Below, one piece after another: positions 8,305 through 17,589 of a DNA stretch of 64,000 bases. The DNA comes from an uncultured Lachnospiraceae bacterium (GTDB lineage: Bacteria > Bacillota > Clostridia > Lachnospirales > Lachnospiraceae). The notes beneath the pieces are model-generated. The model did no database searches. It had not been told where the DNA came from and saw nothing but the letters and a program-made list of their open reading frames with translations. The stretch spans positions 28,496-92,495 of the forward strand of contig CABSEG010000005.1 of the NCBI GenBank assembly GCA_902476645.1, given 5' to 3'. Every line of letters begins with the position of its first letter. Within the stretch, counting starts at the first letter, position 1. The position numbers and the translations under genes were made by a program.

Positions 8305-9855
8305 GTGGAATTATTAAAGAAGAATATCCGTATGAACCGACAAAAGAGCAGTGCAGTAAGTCAGGTGGCACTGGAGGAAGACGTTAATGTGCCGGACAGT
8401 AAGCCGGATGTGCGAAGCATGATTCAGGAAGACGGAGCTATTCACGTGGAGGATACCAGAATTGAAGAAGACCGAGTGGTGCTGACCGGGTATCTGAGCG
8501 TGAGGGTGCTGTATATCGCGGACGGGGAGGAGCTGCAGATACATAAACTGGAGAGCCGTCTGCCCTTCGAAGAAAAACTGAACCTGGAAGGCGCCAGGGA
8601 CGGGGACAATGTGAGAGTGAAATGGGATGTGGAGGATTTAAAGGTCAGTCTGATAAACTCCAGAAAGGTCAGTATGCAGGCATTGGTAACCTTTCACGCA
8701 TCCATAGAGGAGCTGTACGATGTGCAGGCAGGCGTGGAGCTTCACGGTATAGAAGGACTGAGTGTTCTGACAGAGGAACTAAAGCCCCTGTCTTTGGCGG
8801 TACAGAAAAAGGATATCGTAAGAGTAAAGGATGAGATTGCCTTGTCTTCGAACAAGCCGAACATCGGGGAAGTGCTCTGGGATAGTATTCAGCTTAGGGG
8901 CACGGATGTGCGGGTACTGGACGGACAGCTGGATATTAAGGGAGAGTTGTTTGTATTTATTTTGTACGCCGGGGACGATGAAAATGCCACAAAGCAGTGG
9001 ATTGAGACGACAGTTCCCTTCCAGGAAACCATAGCCTGTGCCGGATGCACCCCGTCTATGGTGTCGGACGTGGAGCTTGCCCTGGCTGGGACCACGCTGG
9101 AGGTACGCCCGGATTATGATGGGGAAGAGGCTCTATTGGAGCTGGATATTAAGCTCTATGAGGAAGAGACAGTGGAAGTGCTCTCCGACGTGTATACCCC
9201 TCTTAAAGAGTTGGTCCCCGTCACCAGCAGGCAGGTATACGAGAGTCTTGTTGTGAAAAATTTCTCAAAATGCAGAACCGGGGACCGGATTCGCATGGAG
9301 GCCAAACAACCCAGAATGTTACAGGTTTGCCATAGCAGAGGGGAGGTCAAGGTGGATGAAACTTCCGTGACCGAAAACGGTATTCAGGTGGAGGGAGCTG
9401 TCTATGTATCCGTGCTGTATATCACTGCGGAAGATCAGCAGCCCTTTGCCATGATGCATGGAGTCATTCCCTTTACTCATACGATTTCGGTCCCCCAGAT
9501 CAATCAGGATTGCAGATATCGCCTGCAGACAGAGCTGGAGCAGCTTTCCACCACGATGATCGACAGCGAGGAGATGGAAGTAAAGGCCGGGATCAATCTG
9601 AATGTGCTGGTGGTTCAGGTCCACGAGCAGGACTGTATTTTGGATGTGGAAGAGCGGGAGCTGGATTTAAAAAAATTACAGGAACTCCCGGGAATGGTAG
9701 GATACGTGGTGCAGCCGGAGGATAGTCTGTGGAGTATTGCAAAGTGTCACTATACCACTCCCGAACAGATTATGGAGTTGAATGGCCTAAGCGGCAGAGA
9801 TTTAAAGCCGGGAACCAGTCTTTTGCTCATGAAATCTATGGATAAAATGCATTGA
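8305..9855 (+). CDS. SPOCS (DUF3794) and LysM domain spore-envelope protein
   Basis: A 516-residue protein with DUF3794/SPOCS repeats across about residues 20-450. The N-terminal signature VALEEDVNVPDSKPDV and repeats built around VEGxVxVxVLYI-type beta strands are typical. A LysM domain ends the protein (YVVQPEDSLWSIAK, about 460-510), expected to bind peptidoglycan. Such SPOCS-LysM proteins are related to SafA/SpoVID-like morphogenetic factors and localise to the forming spore. I chose GTG 8305 because GGGAGGG lies directly upstream and the product then begins with the conserved ELLKKNIRMN; an ATG at 8275 has no ribosome site. The ispE promoter overlaps its stop codon. Confidence 0.85.
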   Translation: MELLKKNIRMNRQKSSAVSQVALEEDVNVPDSKPDVRSMIQEDGAIHVEDTRIEEDRVVLTGYLSVRVLYIADGEELQIHKLESRLPFEEKLNLEGARDGDNVRVKWDVEDLKVSLINSRKVSMQALVTFHASIEELYDVQAGVELHGIEGLSVLTEELKPLSLAVQKKDIVRVKDEIALSSNKPNIGEVLWDSIQLRGTDVRVLDGQLDIKGELFVFILYAGDDENATKQWIETTVPFQETIACAGCTPSMVSDVELALAGTTLEVRPDYDGEEALLELDIKLYEEETVEVLSDVYTPLKELVPVTSRQVYESLVVKNFSKCRTGDRIRMEAKQPRMLQVCHSRGEVKVDETSVTENGIQVEGAVYVSVLYITAEDQQPFAMMHGVIPFTHTISVPQINQDCRYRLQTELEQLSTTMIDSEEMEVKAGINLNVLVVQVHEQDCILDVEERELDLKKLQELPGMVGYVVQPEDSLWSIAKCHYTTPEQIMELNGLSGRDLKPGTSLLLMKSMDKMH

Positions 9856-9879
9856 CATTTAGATAGTTCATGATACAAT
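9852..9879 (+). promoter_or_regulatory. SigA-type promoter for ispE-gntR
   Basis: Consensus TTGACA (9852-9857), 16-bp spacer, TACAAT (9874-9879). The -35 box overlaps the stop codon of the preceding gene. Confidence 0.8.
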
Positions 9880-9943
9880 AGAAACTATAGTAAATTTTAT
9901 TATAGTGGGATTTTGCGCTGTATTACAGCACAGTGAGGTAGTG

Positions 9944-10822
9944 ATGAGAGAGATAAAGCTAAAAGCTCTGGCAAAGGTGAACCTGGGGCTTGATGTGGTG
10001 CGCAAAAGAGAGGACGGTTATCATGAGGTGCGGATGATTATGCAGACCGTTCGCCTGTATGATCAGATCAAGCTTTCCGTAAAGGAAAAACCGGGAATCA
10101 CCATAAAGACAAACCTGGTTTATCTCCCGGTCAACGAGGAGAACCTGGCCTATAAGTCCGCGAAGCTTTTGATGGATGAGTTTGGCATCAAAAGGGGACT
10201 GAAGATGGAGCTTCGGAAGTTTATCCCGGTGGCGGCCGGGATGGCTGGCGGAAGCTCAGACGCAGCGGCTGTGCTGGTGGGCGTAAACCGCATGTTTCAG
10301 CTGGGTCTGACAAAAAAAGAATTGATGAAAAGGGGCGTGACCATCGGAGCGGATGTGCCCTACTGCATTATGCGGGGGACTGCATTGGCAGAGGGGATCG
10401 GTGAAAAGCTTACGCCCCTTCCCTCCATGCCCCCATGTCATGTTTTGATTGCCAAGCCGGCTATTCACGTATCCACAAAATTTGTCTATACGAATCTGCG
10501 GGCGGATCAGCTAAAAGAGCATCCGGATATTGACGGGCAGATTCGGGCTCTGCAGAGAGGGGACTTATATGGCTTGGCGGAAAAAATGGGCAATGTGCTG
10601 GAGACAGTAACCATACCGGCATACCCTGTGATCGGAGAGATTAAGAGAGTTATGATGGGGAAGGGGGCAGTAGGTGCCATGATGAGCGGAAGCGGGCCTA
10701 CGGTCTTCGGACTTTTTGATGACGAGAGAAAGGCAAGACATACTTATGAGAAATTACGCAGCGGTAGCCTTGCCAGACAAGTCTACCTAACAAGCGTATT
10801 TAACAACGGAGGTAAAGATTGA
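9944..10822 (+). CDS. ispE: 4-diphosphocytidyl-2-C-methyl-D-erythritol kinase
   Basis: GHMP kinase of the non-mevalonate (MEP) isoprenoid pathway; it phosphorylates CDP-ME at the 2-hydroxyl. The 292-residue protein starts with AKVNLGLDVVRKREDGYHEV, carries the ATP-binding PVAAGMAGGSSDAAA (about residues 90-104) and the third GHMP motif MMSGSGPTVFGLF near 248. ATG 9944 has GTGAGG upstream; an in-frame start at 9905 would add 13 residues not seen in the family. The stop overlaps the start of the GntR gene by one base (TGATG), so the two are translationally coupled. The other MEP genes are not in the window. Confidence 0.95.
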   Translation: MREIKLKALAKVNLGLDVVRKREDGYHEVRMIMQTVRLYDQIKLSVKEKPGITIKTNLVYLPVNEENLAYKSAKLLMDEFGIKRGLKMELRKFIPVAAGMAGGSSDAAAVLVGVNRMFQLGLTKKELMKRGVTIGADVPYCIMRGTALAEGIGEKLTPLPSMPPCHVLIAKPAIHVSTKFVYTNLRADQLKEHPDIDGQIRALQRGDLYGLAEKMGNVLETVTIPAYPVIGEIKRVMMGKGAVGAMMSGSGPTVFGLFDDERKARHTYEKLRSGSLARQVYLTSVFNNGGKD

Positions 10823-11496
10823 TGACAGAGGATTTCCAGATCGATATGAATGAATATTTGCCCCTGAGGGACGTGGTATTCAATACGCTTCGACAGGCGA
10901 TTCTAAAGGGGGAGCTAAAACCCGGAGAGCGTCTTATGGAGATACAGTTGGCGAAAAAGCTGGGGGTTAGCCGTACACCCGTAAGGGAGGCCATCCGAAA
11001 GCTGGAGCTGGAGGGGCTGGTGCTGATGATTCCCAGAAAAGGTGCCGAAGTGGCACAGATCACGGCACGGGATCTGGAGGATGTTTTGGAAGTAAGAGGA
11101 GCTCTGGAGGAGTTGGCTGTAAAGGATGCCTGCGAGCATATTACGGATGAGCAGCTGCGGGAGCTTCGCAAGGCAGCCGAGGAGTTTAAACGCTGCCTCA
11201 GAGAGGAAGATATCATAGCCTGTGTGCACGCTGATATCAATTTCCACGAGATCATATACGGAGCAACGAATAACCGCAGGCTTTTACAGATCCTCAATAA
11301 TCTGAGAGAGCAGATGTACCGTTACCGGATGGAGTATCTGAAAGATAAGAATATGCATCAAACACTTTTGGACGAGCACGAAGCCATCCGTATAGCCTTA
11401 AAGAGTCATGATAAGGAAAAAGCGGGAGAGGCCATCCGGATCCACATTGAAAATCAGAAGGATTCCATTATGAACAGCTTACGCAACAGGGAATAG
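10822..11496 (+). CDS. GntR-family transcriptional regulator (FadR/FCD subgroup)
   Basis: A 224-residue DNA-binding repressor or activator. The N-terminal winged helix (about 10-75) carries the GntR signature LGVSRTPVREAIRKLELEGL; the C-terminal all-helical FCD domain (about 85-215) contains Asp and His residues that in this subgroup bind a metal or carboxylate ligand (DINFHEII, with later LLDEHEAI). ATG 10822 overlaps the ispE stop and has GGAGGT upstream. The effector is unknown; the coupling to ispE is common in Clostridia and does not by itself prove regulation of isoprenoid synthesis. A strong terminator follows. Confidence 0.88.
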   Translation: MTEDFQIDMNEYLPLRDVVFNTLRQAILKGELKPGERLMEIQLAKKLGVSRTPVREAIRKLELEGLVLMIPRKGAEVAQITARDLEDVLEVRGALEELAVKDACEHITDEQLRELRKAAEEFKRCLREEDIIACVHADINFHEIIYGATNNRRLLQILNNLREQMYRYRMEYLKDKNMHQTLLDEHEAIRIALKSHDKEKAGEAIRIHIENQKDSIMNSLRNRE

Positions 11497-11551
11497 GACA
11501 GGATTGAATGGTATAGTTATGGGAAAACTGCATATGCTATGGAATAGTCAA

Positions 11552-11579
11552 GGGTAAGAAGTCATTCTTACCCTTTTTT
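11552..11579 (+). terminator. Intrinsic terminator after the GntR gene
   Basis: GGGTAAGAA (11552-11560) and TTCTTACCC (11565-11573) form a perfect 9-bp stem with a GTCA loop, followed by T6. The leader from here to 11660 also holds the palindrome TCATGCGCATGA (11586-11597) before the ger operon. Confidence 0.93.
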
Positions 11580-11660
11580 CTAACTTCATGCGCATGACCT
11601 AAGGAGGAGCCCTGCAACAGGGAGAAAAGCAAAGAACAGCGCAGAAAGAGAGGGAGAAAC

Positions 11661-13136
11661 ATGGACGTATCGGCGGATATTAACATCAATCGCCAGGAAG
11701 TGCAGAGAAAAATCCGGGATTGCAGCGACATCCTTTTTCGGCCTATGAAAATCGGGAGCCGGAAAAGTGTTTCCTGCTTTCTGATTTATGTGGAGGTAGC
11801 TTCATCTAACATGATGCTGGAGGACTCAGTTATTGGCAGATTCCTCAATCATATGCGTAGTGCCGAGGACGGGGAAATTATTAGTATTCTTGCCAATGAT
11901 GCCCTGGGCATTTCAGATACAAAACTTTTGGATACCATAGAAGAGTCAATGGCCGCCATGTTGGCGGGAAATGTAGTATTGTTTGTGGATGGTTTTCCTC
12001 ATGGAATTAAAATCGGAAGCAAGGGGTATCCCAGCGCAGGCGTGATGAAGGCAGAGTCCGAAAAAGTATTAAGGGGATCCAAGGAAGCGTTCAGCGAATC
12101 GGTAAAGGTCAACACCGCCCTGATTCGAAAACGAATTCGGGATACCAGGATGAAAGTGCTGGAACAGCCGGTGGGAACGTATTCCAATACCATGACAGCG
12201 CTGGTTTACATGGAAGGGGTGGCGTATCAGCCCATATTGAAACAAGTTCAGGAAAAACTAAAGACCTTCGAAGTGGACGGGGTGTTAGACAGCGGCGTGA
12301 TCGAACAACTGACGGAGGATACCTGGTATTCGCCCTTTCCCCAATACCAGACCACGGAGCGCCCAGACCGGGCGGCCATGGCAGTTTTGGAGGGGAGGGT
12401 GGTTTTAGTCAGTGACAATTCTCCGGAGGCCCTGATTTTACCTACAACCTGGAATAGTCTGTTTCAGACCAGTGACGATTACTACCGGCATTTTGCCATT
12501 GTGACCTTCCTGCGGATTGTTCGGTATCTGGCAGCGTTTCTGGCTGTGGCTCTTCCCGGCATTTATGTGGCCGTGATCAACTACCATCCGCAGTTGCTTC
12601 CCGCCAATCTGATTTTTTCCCTCGCCGAGGCCAGGGCAGGAGTTCCCTTTCCCGGCATTGTGGAAGTGCTATTGTTAGAGTGGTCCTTTGAGCTGTTGAG
12701 GGAGGCGGGACTTCGTATGCCCGGCCCCATTGGAAACACCATCGGAATTGTAGGGGGACTGATCATCGGTCAGGCAGCGGTCAGCGCGAACATTGTCAGC
12801 CCGGTGGTGGTGGTAGTGGTAGCTTTGACAGCCCTGGGATCCTTCTGTGTTCCAAATGAGGAGGTATCGGAGGCGCTTCGTTTGTACAAATACGTGATCC
12901 TGTTTCTGTGCGGATTTTTCGGGATTTTAGGAGTGTTTTTAGGCGGATTCCTGCTGATGGTACATCTTGGCGGCCTGAAGAGTTTTGGCGTATCCTATCT
13001 GACCCCCTTTTGCAAGGTGGAGGAAGGGGCAGGCTTGGCAGTGAGAGACGACCTGGTCAAGGGACCGGCCAGAAGGCAGAGTAAGAGGCCTGTGTTTGCA
13101 GTTCAGAAAAACAGGACAAGGCTCAAAATGAGATAG
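11661..13136 (+). CDS. Spore germination protein, GerA (GerAA/GerKA) family
   Basis: A-subunit of a nutrient germinant receptor, a spore inner-membrane complex that senses small molecules and starts germination. The 491-residue protein has the family's large N-terminal hydrophilic domain (about 1-270, with DCSDILFRPM at the start) and then a block of membrane segments from about 280 to 440. The highly conserved PFPGIVEVLLLEWSFELLREAG lies near residue 330, followed by GNTIGIVGGLIIGQAAV. It begins a ger operon with a B-subunit 12 bases downstream. Expected to be expressed in the forespore. The germinant cannot be read from the sequence. Confidence 0.93.
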   Translation: MDVSADININRQEVQRKIRDCSDILFRPMKIGSRKSVSCFLIYVEVASSNMMLEDSVIGRFLNHMRSAEDGEIISILANDALGISDTKLLDTIEESMAAMLAGNVVLFVDGFPHGIKIGSKGYPSAGVMKAESEKVLRGSKEAFSESVKVNTALIRKRIRDTRMKVLEQPVGTYSNTMTALVYMEGVAYQPILKQVQEKLKTFEVDGVLDSGVIEQLTEDTWYSPFPQYQTTERPDRAAMAVLEGRVVLVSDNSPEALILPTTWNSLFQTSDDYYRHFAIVTFLRIVRYLAAFLAVALPGIYVAVINYHPQLLPANLIFSLAEARAGVPFPGIVEVLLLEWSFELLREAGLRMPGPIGNTIGIVGGLIIGQAAVSANIVSPVVVVVVALTALGSFCVPNEEVSEALRLYKYVILFLCGFFGILGVFLGGFLLMVHLGGLKSFGVSYLTPFCKVEEGAGLAVRDDLVKGPARRQSKRPVFAVQKNRTRLKMR

Positions 13137-13148
13137 GAGAGATGGCGG

Positions 13149-14240
13149 ATGTTTTCTGAAAATGAAAGAATCTCCAGCAGGCAGCTGAAGCGGCTGGTGG
13201 TGCTGGACTGGATAGGGAAGGCTTGTTTATTGCTGCCACTGTTTATTGAGCGATCCGATGGGAGAAGCTTTACGGTCAGTCTGATGATCGGGCTGGTTTT
13301 ATCCCTGTTTTATATTTGCCTGATTTCTTGGCTGGGCAGGCAGGTACAAAACGACTATTTTGGGTATGTACAAAACAGAATGGGAAAGGGCGCCGCGCTT
13401 GTCCTGGCCCTGGTCTATTGGTTGTATGCGTTTGTCAATACGGTTTACCTAGTAAGACTGTTTGGGGAGGTGGCGGGTACCTTTCTGCTGCCAGAGCTGG
13501 GGCAGGAGATTTTGTTTGCTCTGGTTGTGGCAGCCGGATGTTATGGGGCATTTCAGGGGCTGGAGGGCAGGGCCAGAACAGCGGAGGCATTGTATGGGAT
13601 TTTGCTGATTCCCCTTGGTATATTGTTGTTGGCAGCGGCTATACCCATAAGATCCGAATATTTGAGCCCGGGGCAGGCCGCGCTCTCTCTGGAGATGCTG
13701 GGGCATGGGCTGCAGGTTTTTATGGCTTTTGGAGGAGCGGGTATTTTCCTGTTTGTAGCGCCCAGAGTGGAGAGGAAGAAAGAATTTGGTAAGGCGCTTC
13801 GCCGAAGTGTGGTAATTGTAGGGGGAGCTGCGTTAGCGATGCTTCTGACCTCCATCGGCACCTTTGGGGAGGAGGGGGTAAGAGCCCTTCCCTGGCCGGT
13901 AATCACGCTGATGAGCACAGTGGAAATTCCGGGAGGGTTTTTGCAACGGTGGGATGTGGTCTTTACCGGATTGCTGCTGACCACCTTTTTTATCGCAGTC
14001 TCCACGGGGATGTTTTATATCCGGCTGATGAGCGAGCAGCTATTACCCTGGCGCAGGCCCAAGGTCTTCCTGCTTTTCGGCGCTTTGGCAGTATTTCTGG
14101 CCGCGTGCTGGTGTAAATCCTATGAGACCGCGGCAAGGGTGTACGTTGTGGTAAACGGATATGTCATGGTTCCGCTGGCAGTGGGAATCACCTGCTTGCT
14201 GGCTTTGATCGAGTGGAATAAAAAGAGGAGAAAAGCATGA
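13149..14240 (+). CDS. Spore germination permease, GerB (GerAB/GerKB) family
   Basis: B-subunit of the germinant receptor, related to amino-acid permeases of the APC superfamily and thought to bind the germinant. The 363-residue protein begins with ERISSRQLKRLVVLDW and has about ten hydrophobic segments (for example IGLVLSLFYICLISWL and AALVLALVYWLYAFVNTVYL), as the family does. It overlaps the next gene by four bases (ATGA), a tight operon with the GerA protein before it and a GerC-like lipoprotein after it. Confidence 0.9.
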   Translation: MFSENERISSRQLKRLVVLDWIGKACLLLPLFIERSDGRSFTVSLMIGLVLSLFYICLISWLGRQVQNDYFGYVQNRMGKGAALVLALVYWLYAFVNTVYLVRLFGEVAGTFLLPELGQEILFALVVAAGCYGAFQGLEGRARTAEALYGILLIPLGILLLAAAIPIRSEYLSPGQAALSLEMLGHGLQVFMAFGGAGIFLFVAPRVERKKEFGKALRRSVVIVGGAALAMLLTSIGTFGEEGVRALPWPVITLMSTVEIPGGFLQRWDVVFTGLLLTTFFIAVSTGMFYIRLMSEQLLPWRRPKVFLLFGALAVFLAACWCKSYETAARVYVVVNGYVMVPLAVGITCLLALIEWNKKRRKA

Positions 14241-14779
14241 AGAGGCTTTACATTATTGTTTTGATGGCGCTGTGGCTCATTGGTCTTTCAGGCTGCAGTA
14301 AACGAGAATTAGAGGATCGCAGTTTTCCCTCTGTGCTGATTGTGGAAGACGGAAATCTGGAGGAGGCGATCCATAAAAAGCAGGAGGAAAGCAGTCTCTT
14401 TCTGGATTTTGGCCATACCAAGGCGGTACTTATGGACCGGGAGGTACTTAAGGACCGGAAAGCCTTCAAGGAGGCGCTCTTATATATGGAGCACAGGCCC
14501 GATTTTGCCAGAAACCTGTTGCTGTTTTGCGCAGATGAAAAGGTGAGACAGGCAGCGGAGGAAAATCAAAAGGAATCCGGTTTTCTTCTGGAGGATTTGT
14601 ACAATAACCAGCCAAAAGAACAGATGCAAAAAGGCGTGACCTTGCAGGATGCGTTGAATTATCTGCATAACGCAGAAGAACGTCTGGAGATTCCATGTCT
14701 GGAAATAAAAGACGGAGATTTCATCCGGGACGGATCCGAGGTGTTGATCTGGGAAAAACAGGCGCCGGATGTTGTATAA
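14237..14779 (+). CDS. Short GerC-like lipoprotein of the ger operon
   Basis: A 180-residue predicted lipoprotein: signal segment with lipobox LIGLSGC and Cys20, followed by KRELEDRSFPSVLIVE, which resembles the N-terminus of GerAC/GerKC subunits (normally CW-x-x-REL-x-x). Position as third gene after GerA and GerB proteins supports a C-subunit. It is only about half the usual length of GerC (about 370-400 residues) and has no room for the C-terminal domain; I see no frameshift remnant downstream, because spoIIR follows directly. It may be a naturally minimal C-subunit. The family call is an inference from context plus the N-terminus. Confidence 0.65.
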   Translation: MKRLYIIVLMALWLIGLSGCSKRELEDRSFPSVLIVEDGNLEEAIHKKQEESSLFLDFGHTKAVLMDREVLKDRKAFKEALLYMEHRPDFARNLLLFCADEKVRQAAEENQKESGFLLEDLYNNQPKEQMQKGVTLQDALNYLHNAEERLEIPCLEIKDGDFIRDGSEVLIWEKQAPDVV

Positions 14780-14831
14780 AAGTTCCAAAAGGGTTCATAC
14801 TCCTGATAAAAGAATCAGGAGGTACATAAGG

Positions 14832-15464
14832 TTGAAAACATATATCGTTCGTCACAGGAAAGCAGTGGTCATGTTAGCGCTGATTTTAACGGGAATAGGG
14901 CTTGGAAGTGTTTTTTGGCTCCTGGGCCAGAAGACGGGATTACAACAGGGGATTGCGGGGGAGATTATCCGATTTCACGTGCTGGCAAACAGCGACAGTG
15001 AAAAGGATCAGGCGCTGAAGCTAAAAGTGAAGGACGGACTGGTGGCGTATCTTAAGCCTATGCTCTCCGGCGCGGATAGTGTGGAAGAGTCCAGAGAGAT
15101 CTTAAAAGAAAATCTGGGGCTCATCCAGGAGGAAGCCCAAAATTTGCTTGCCAAAGAGCAGACACCCTATGAGGCTAAGGCAGAACTGACTACCTGTTAT
15201 TTTCCCATAAAAACATACGGGGATTGTACCTTTCCGGCCGGAAACTATGAGGCCTTGCGCATTCGTATCGGGGAAGCGAAAGGGAAAAACTGGTGGTGCG
15301 TACTCTATCCAAATCTGTGCTTTATCGATTCCCTGCACGGCGTGGTGCCGGAAGAACAAAAGCAGGAGCTAAAATATGTGCTGACAGAAGAAGAGTATGA
15401 CAGCCTGTTTCCCCAGGAAAAACCCAAGCTGAAATTCTTCTTTTTGGATCGCCTATTTTCCTGA
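14832..15464 (+). CDS. spoIIR: Stage II sporulation protein R
   Basis: Secreted forespore signal protein that triggers SpoIIGA to process pro-SigE in the mother cell. The protein has a membrane or signal segment (VVMLALILTGIGLGSVFWLL) followed by the conserved IRFHVLANSDSEKDQALKLK and later NYEALRIRIGEAKGKNWWCV. I chose TTG 14832 because a perfect AGGAGGT (14817-14823) lies eight bases upstream; this gives 210 residues. An in-frame ATG at 14769 overlaps the preceding gene and would add 21 basic residues. SpoIIR is normally SigF-dependent; no clean SigF promoter was seen. A strong terminator follows. Confidence 0.92.
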   Translation: MKTYIVRHRKAVVMLALILTGIGLGSVFWLLGQKTGLQQGIAGEIIRFHVLANSDSEKDQALKLKVKDGLVAYLKPMLSGADSVEESREILKENLGLIQEEAQNLLAKEQTPYEAKAELTTCYFPIKTYGDCTFPAGNYEALRIRIGEAKGKNWWCVLYPNLCFIDSLHGVVPEEQKQELKYVLTEEEYDSLFPQEKPKLKFFFLDRLFS

Positions 15465-15485
15465 GTAACTATTTGAAAAAGAACC

Positions 15486-15525
15486 AGACACAAAAAACAG
15501 CCCATATGGACTGTTTTTTGTGTCT
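15486..15525. terminator. Bidirectional terminator between spoIIR and typA
   Basis: AGACACAAAAAACAG (15486-15500) pairs perfectly with CTGTTTTTTGTGTCT (15511-15525), 15 bp with a 10-nt loop. Its A6 and T6 runs serve both convergent genes, spoIIR on plus and typA on minus. Confidence 0.85.
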
Positions 15526-15527
15526 CT

Positions 15528-17348
15528 TTATTTTCGATTTGCTCTCTTTCGCATGGTAGGATCCAGAATTTTTTTCCGGATACGAAGATTCTTGGGCGTG
15601 ATCTCCAGAAGCTCATCTGTGTCAATAAATTCCAGCGCCTGTTCCAGGCTCAGAATCTTTGGGGGAGTCAGCTTGAGCGCGTCGTCAGAACCGGAGGCTC
15701 TGGTATTGGTCAGGTGCTTGTTTTTGCATACATTCAGCTCAATGTCTTCCGCCTTTCCATTTTGGCCGATGACCATACCCGCATAGACTTTTTCGCCGGG
15801 ACCGATAAACAAAGTTCCCCGATCCTGTGCGCTAAATAGTCCGTAAGCTACCGATTCTCCGGATTCAAAGGCAATCAGAGAACCTTGCTTGCGATACTGG
15901 ATATCCCCCTTGTAGAGTCCGTATCCGTCAAAGGTGGTATTGAGAATACCATTTCCCTTAGTATCGGTCAGAAATTCGCTGCGGGAGCCGATGAGCCCCC
16001 GGGAAGGGATGGAAAATTCCAATCGGGTGTAGCCGCCGTTGGTCATGCTCATACCCTGCAGCTCTCCTTTACGGAGACTTAACTTCTGAATGACCGTCCC
16101 GGAAAACTCTTCGGGAACGTCTACGTAAGCGATCTCCATAGGTTCTAATTTTCTGCCCCGTTCGTCCGTTTTATAGAGAACCTCGGCCTTGCTGACCGCA
16201 AATTCGTATCCCTCTCTGCGCATATTCTCAATCAGCACAGATAGATGCAGCTCTCCACGGCCGGAAACCTTGTAGGACTCGGTACTTTCCGTCTCCTCCA
16301 CACGGAGGCTCACATCAGTATTTAATTCCCGGAAAAGGCGGTCTCTTAAATGACGGGAGGTTACATATTTCCCTTCTTTTCCGGCCAGCGGGCTGTCGTT
16401 GACCAGAAAATGCATGGCTATGGTGGGCTCTGAAATTTTCTGGAAGGGAATGGACTCCACATGGTCAGGGGAACAGATGGTATCCCCGATATGCAGGTTT
16501 GCGATTCCGGAAATAGCCACGATCGAACCCACTGTGGCGGAAGGAACATCTACTTTATTTAATCCGTCGTATTCATAAAGTTTACTGATTTTCACTTTTT
16601 GCTGTTTATCAGGGTCATGATGGTTGACCACCACACATTCCTGGTTTACCTGAATGGTGCCGTTTTCCACCTTTCCGACTCCGATGCGGCCCACGTATTC
16701 ATTGTAGTCGATGGTACTGATTAATACCTGGGTTCCAGCGGTCTCATCGCCTTCCGGCGCTGGAATATAATTTAGGATGGTCTCAAACAGAGGCATCATG
16801 TCCTTAGGCTCTTCGTTTAGATCCAGGGTGGCGTATCCCCCTTTTGCGGAAGCATAGACGAAGGGGCAATCCAGCTGTTCGTCGGATGCGTCCAGGGCCA
16901 TAAACAACTCCAGCACTTCGTCAATGACTTCCTCCGGTCTGGCCTCCGGCCTGTCGATTTTATTGATGCAGACGATGACGGGCAAATTCAGTTCCAAAGC
17001 CTTTTGCAGCACGAATTTGGTCTGAGGCATAGCCCCCTCAAAAGCGTCTACCACCAGGATGACGCCGTTTACCATTTTTAACACTCGCTCTACTTCACCG
17101 CCGAAGTCTGCATGGCCCGGGGTGTCCACAATGTTGATTTTGGTGCCCTTATAGGTGACGGCTGTATTCTTAGACAGAATCGTGATACCGCGTTCACGCT
17201 CAATGTCATTGGAGTCCATGACGCGCTCGGCCACTTCCTGATTTTCCCGGAAAACACCGCTTTGCTTTAAAAGTTCGTCTACTAAAGTGGTCTTTCCGTG
17301 GTCTACGTGAGCAATGATAGCAACATTACGAATATCTTCTCGCTTCAT
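15528..17348 (-). CDS. typA: Ribosome-associated GTPase TypA/BipA
   Basis: Translation-factor GTPase related to EF-G that acts on the 70S ribosome and in 50S assembly, often needed at low temperature or stress. The 606-residue protein has G1 [15 protein letters not shown] (residues 12-26), switch [22 protein letters not shown] as G4, and the TypA-specific C-terminal domain. I chose the ATG at 17348 ([18 protein letters not shown]) because it matches the family start; an in-frame start at 17408 adds 20 residues with no family support. It is a single minus-strand gene set between plus-strand operons and convergent with spoIIR. Confidence 0.97.
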   Translation of the reverse strand: MKREDIRNVAIIAHVDHGKTTLVDELLKQSGVFRENQEVAERVMDSNDIERERGITILSKNTAVTYKGTKINIVDTPGHADFGGEVERVLKMVNGVILVVDAFEGAMPQTKFVLQKALELNLPVIVCINKIDRPEARPEEVIDEVLELFMALDASDEQLDCPFVYASAKGGYATLDLNEEPKDMMPLFETILNYIPAPEGDETAGTQVLISTIDYNEYVGRIGVGKVENGTIQVNQECVVVNHHDPDKQQKVKISKLYEYDGLNKVDVPSATVGSIVAISGIANLHIGDTICSPDHVESIPFQKISEPTIAMHFLVNDSPLAGKEGKYVTSRHLRDRLFRELNTDVSLRVEETESTESYKVSGRGELHLSVLIENMRREGYEFAVSKAEVLYKTDERGRKLEPMEIAYVDVPEEFSGTVIQKLSLRKGELQGMSMTNGGYTRLEFSIPSRGLIGSRSEFLTDTKGNGILNTTFDGYGLYKGDIQYRKQGSLIAFESGESVAYGLFSAQDRGTLFIGPGEKVYAGMVIGQNGKAEDIELNVCKNKHLTNTRASGSDDALKLTPPKILSLEQALEFIDTDELLEITPKNLRIRKKILDPTMRKRANRK

Positions 17349-17589
17349 AAATCTCTCTCTTTCTGTGTAGCATAAAGATTTCATTACAACTAATCCAGTG
17401 TACCACATTTTTTATAGAATACAAGGCCTTTTGTCGATTTTACGGTTTTTTTCCCGAAATGTTTTTTCCCCAAAAGTGTTCTAACATTGTAGAATAGTAC
17501 ATAGATATACATAGACACTAAAACACACAACGAGTGGTGCTTAGTTACAAAAAAGAATACTTCGTAAGAAGAAGGGAGAACTTTCATTT

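Noticed and set aside
14769..14801. Possible SigF promoter for spoIIR (GTATA with GGGTTCATA)
   Set aside because: The spacing is about two bases short and the -10 does not fit the remembered consensus.
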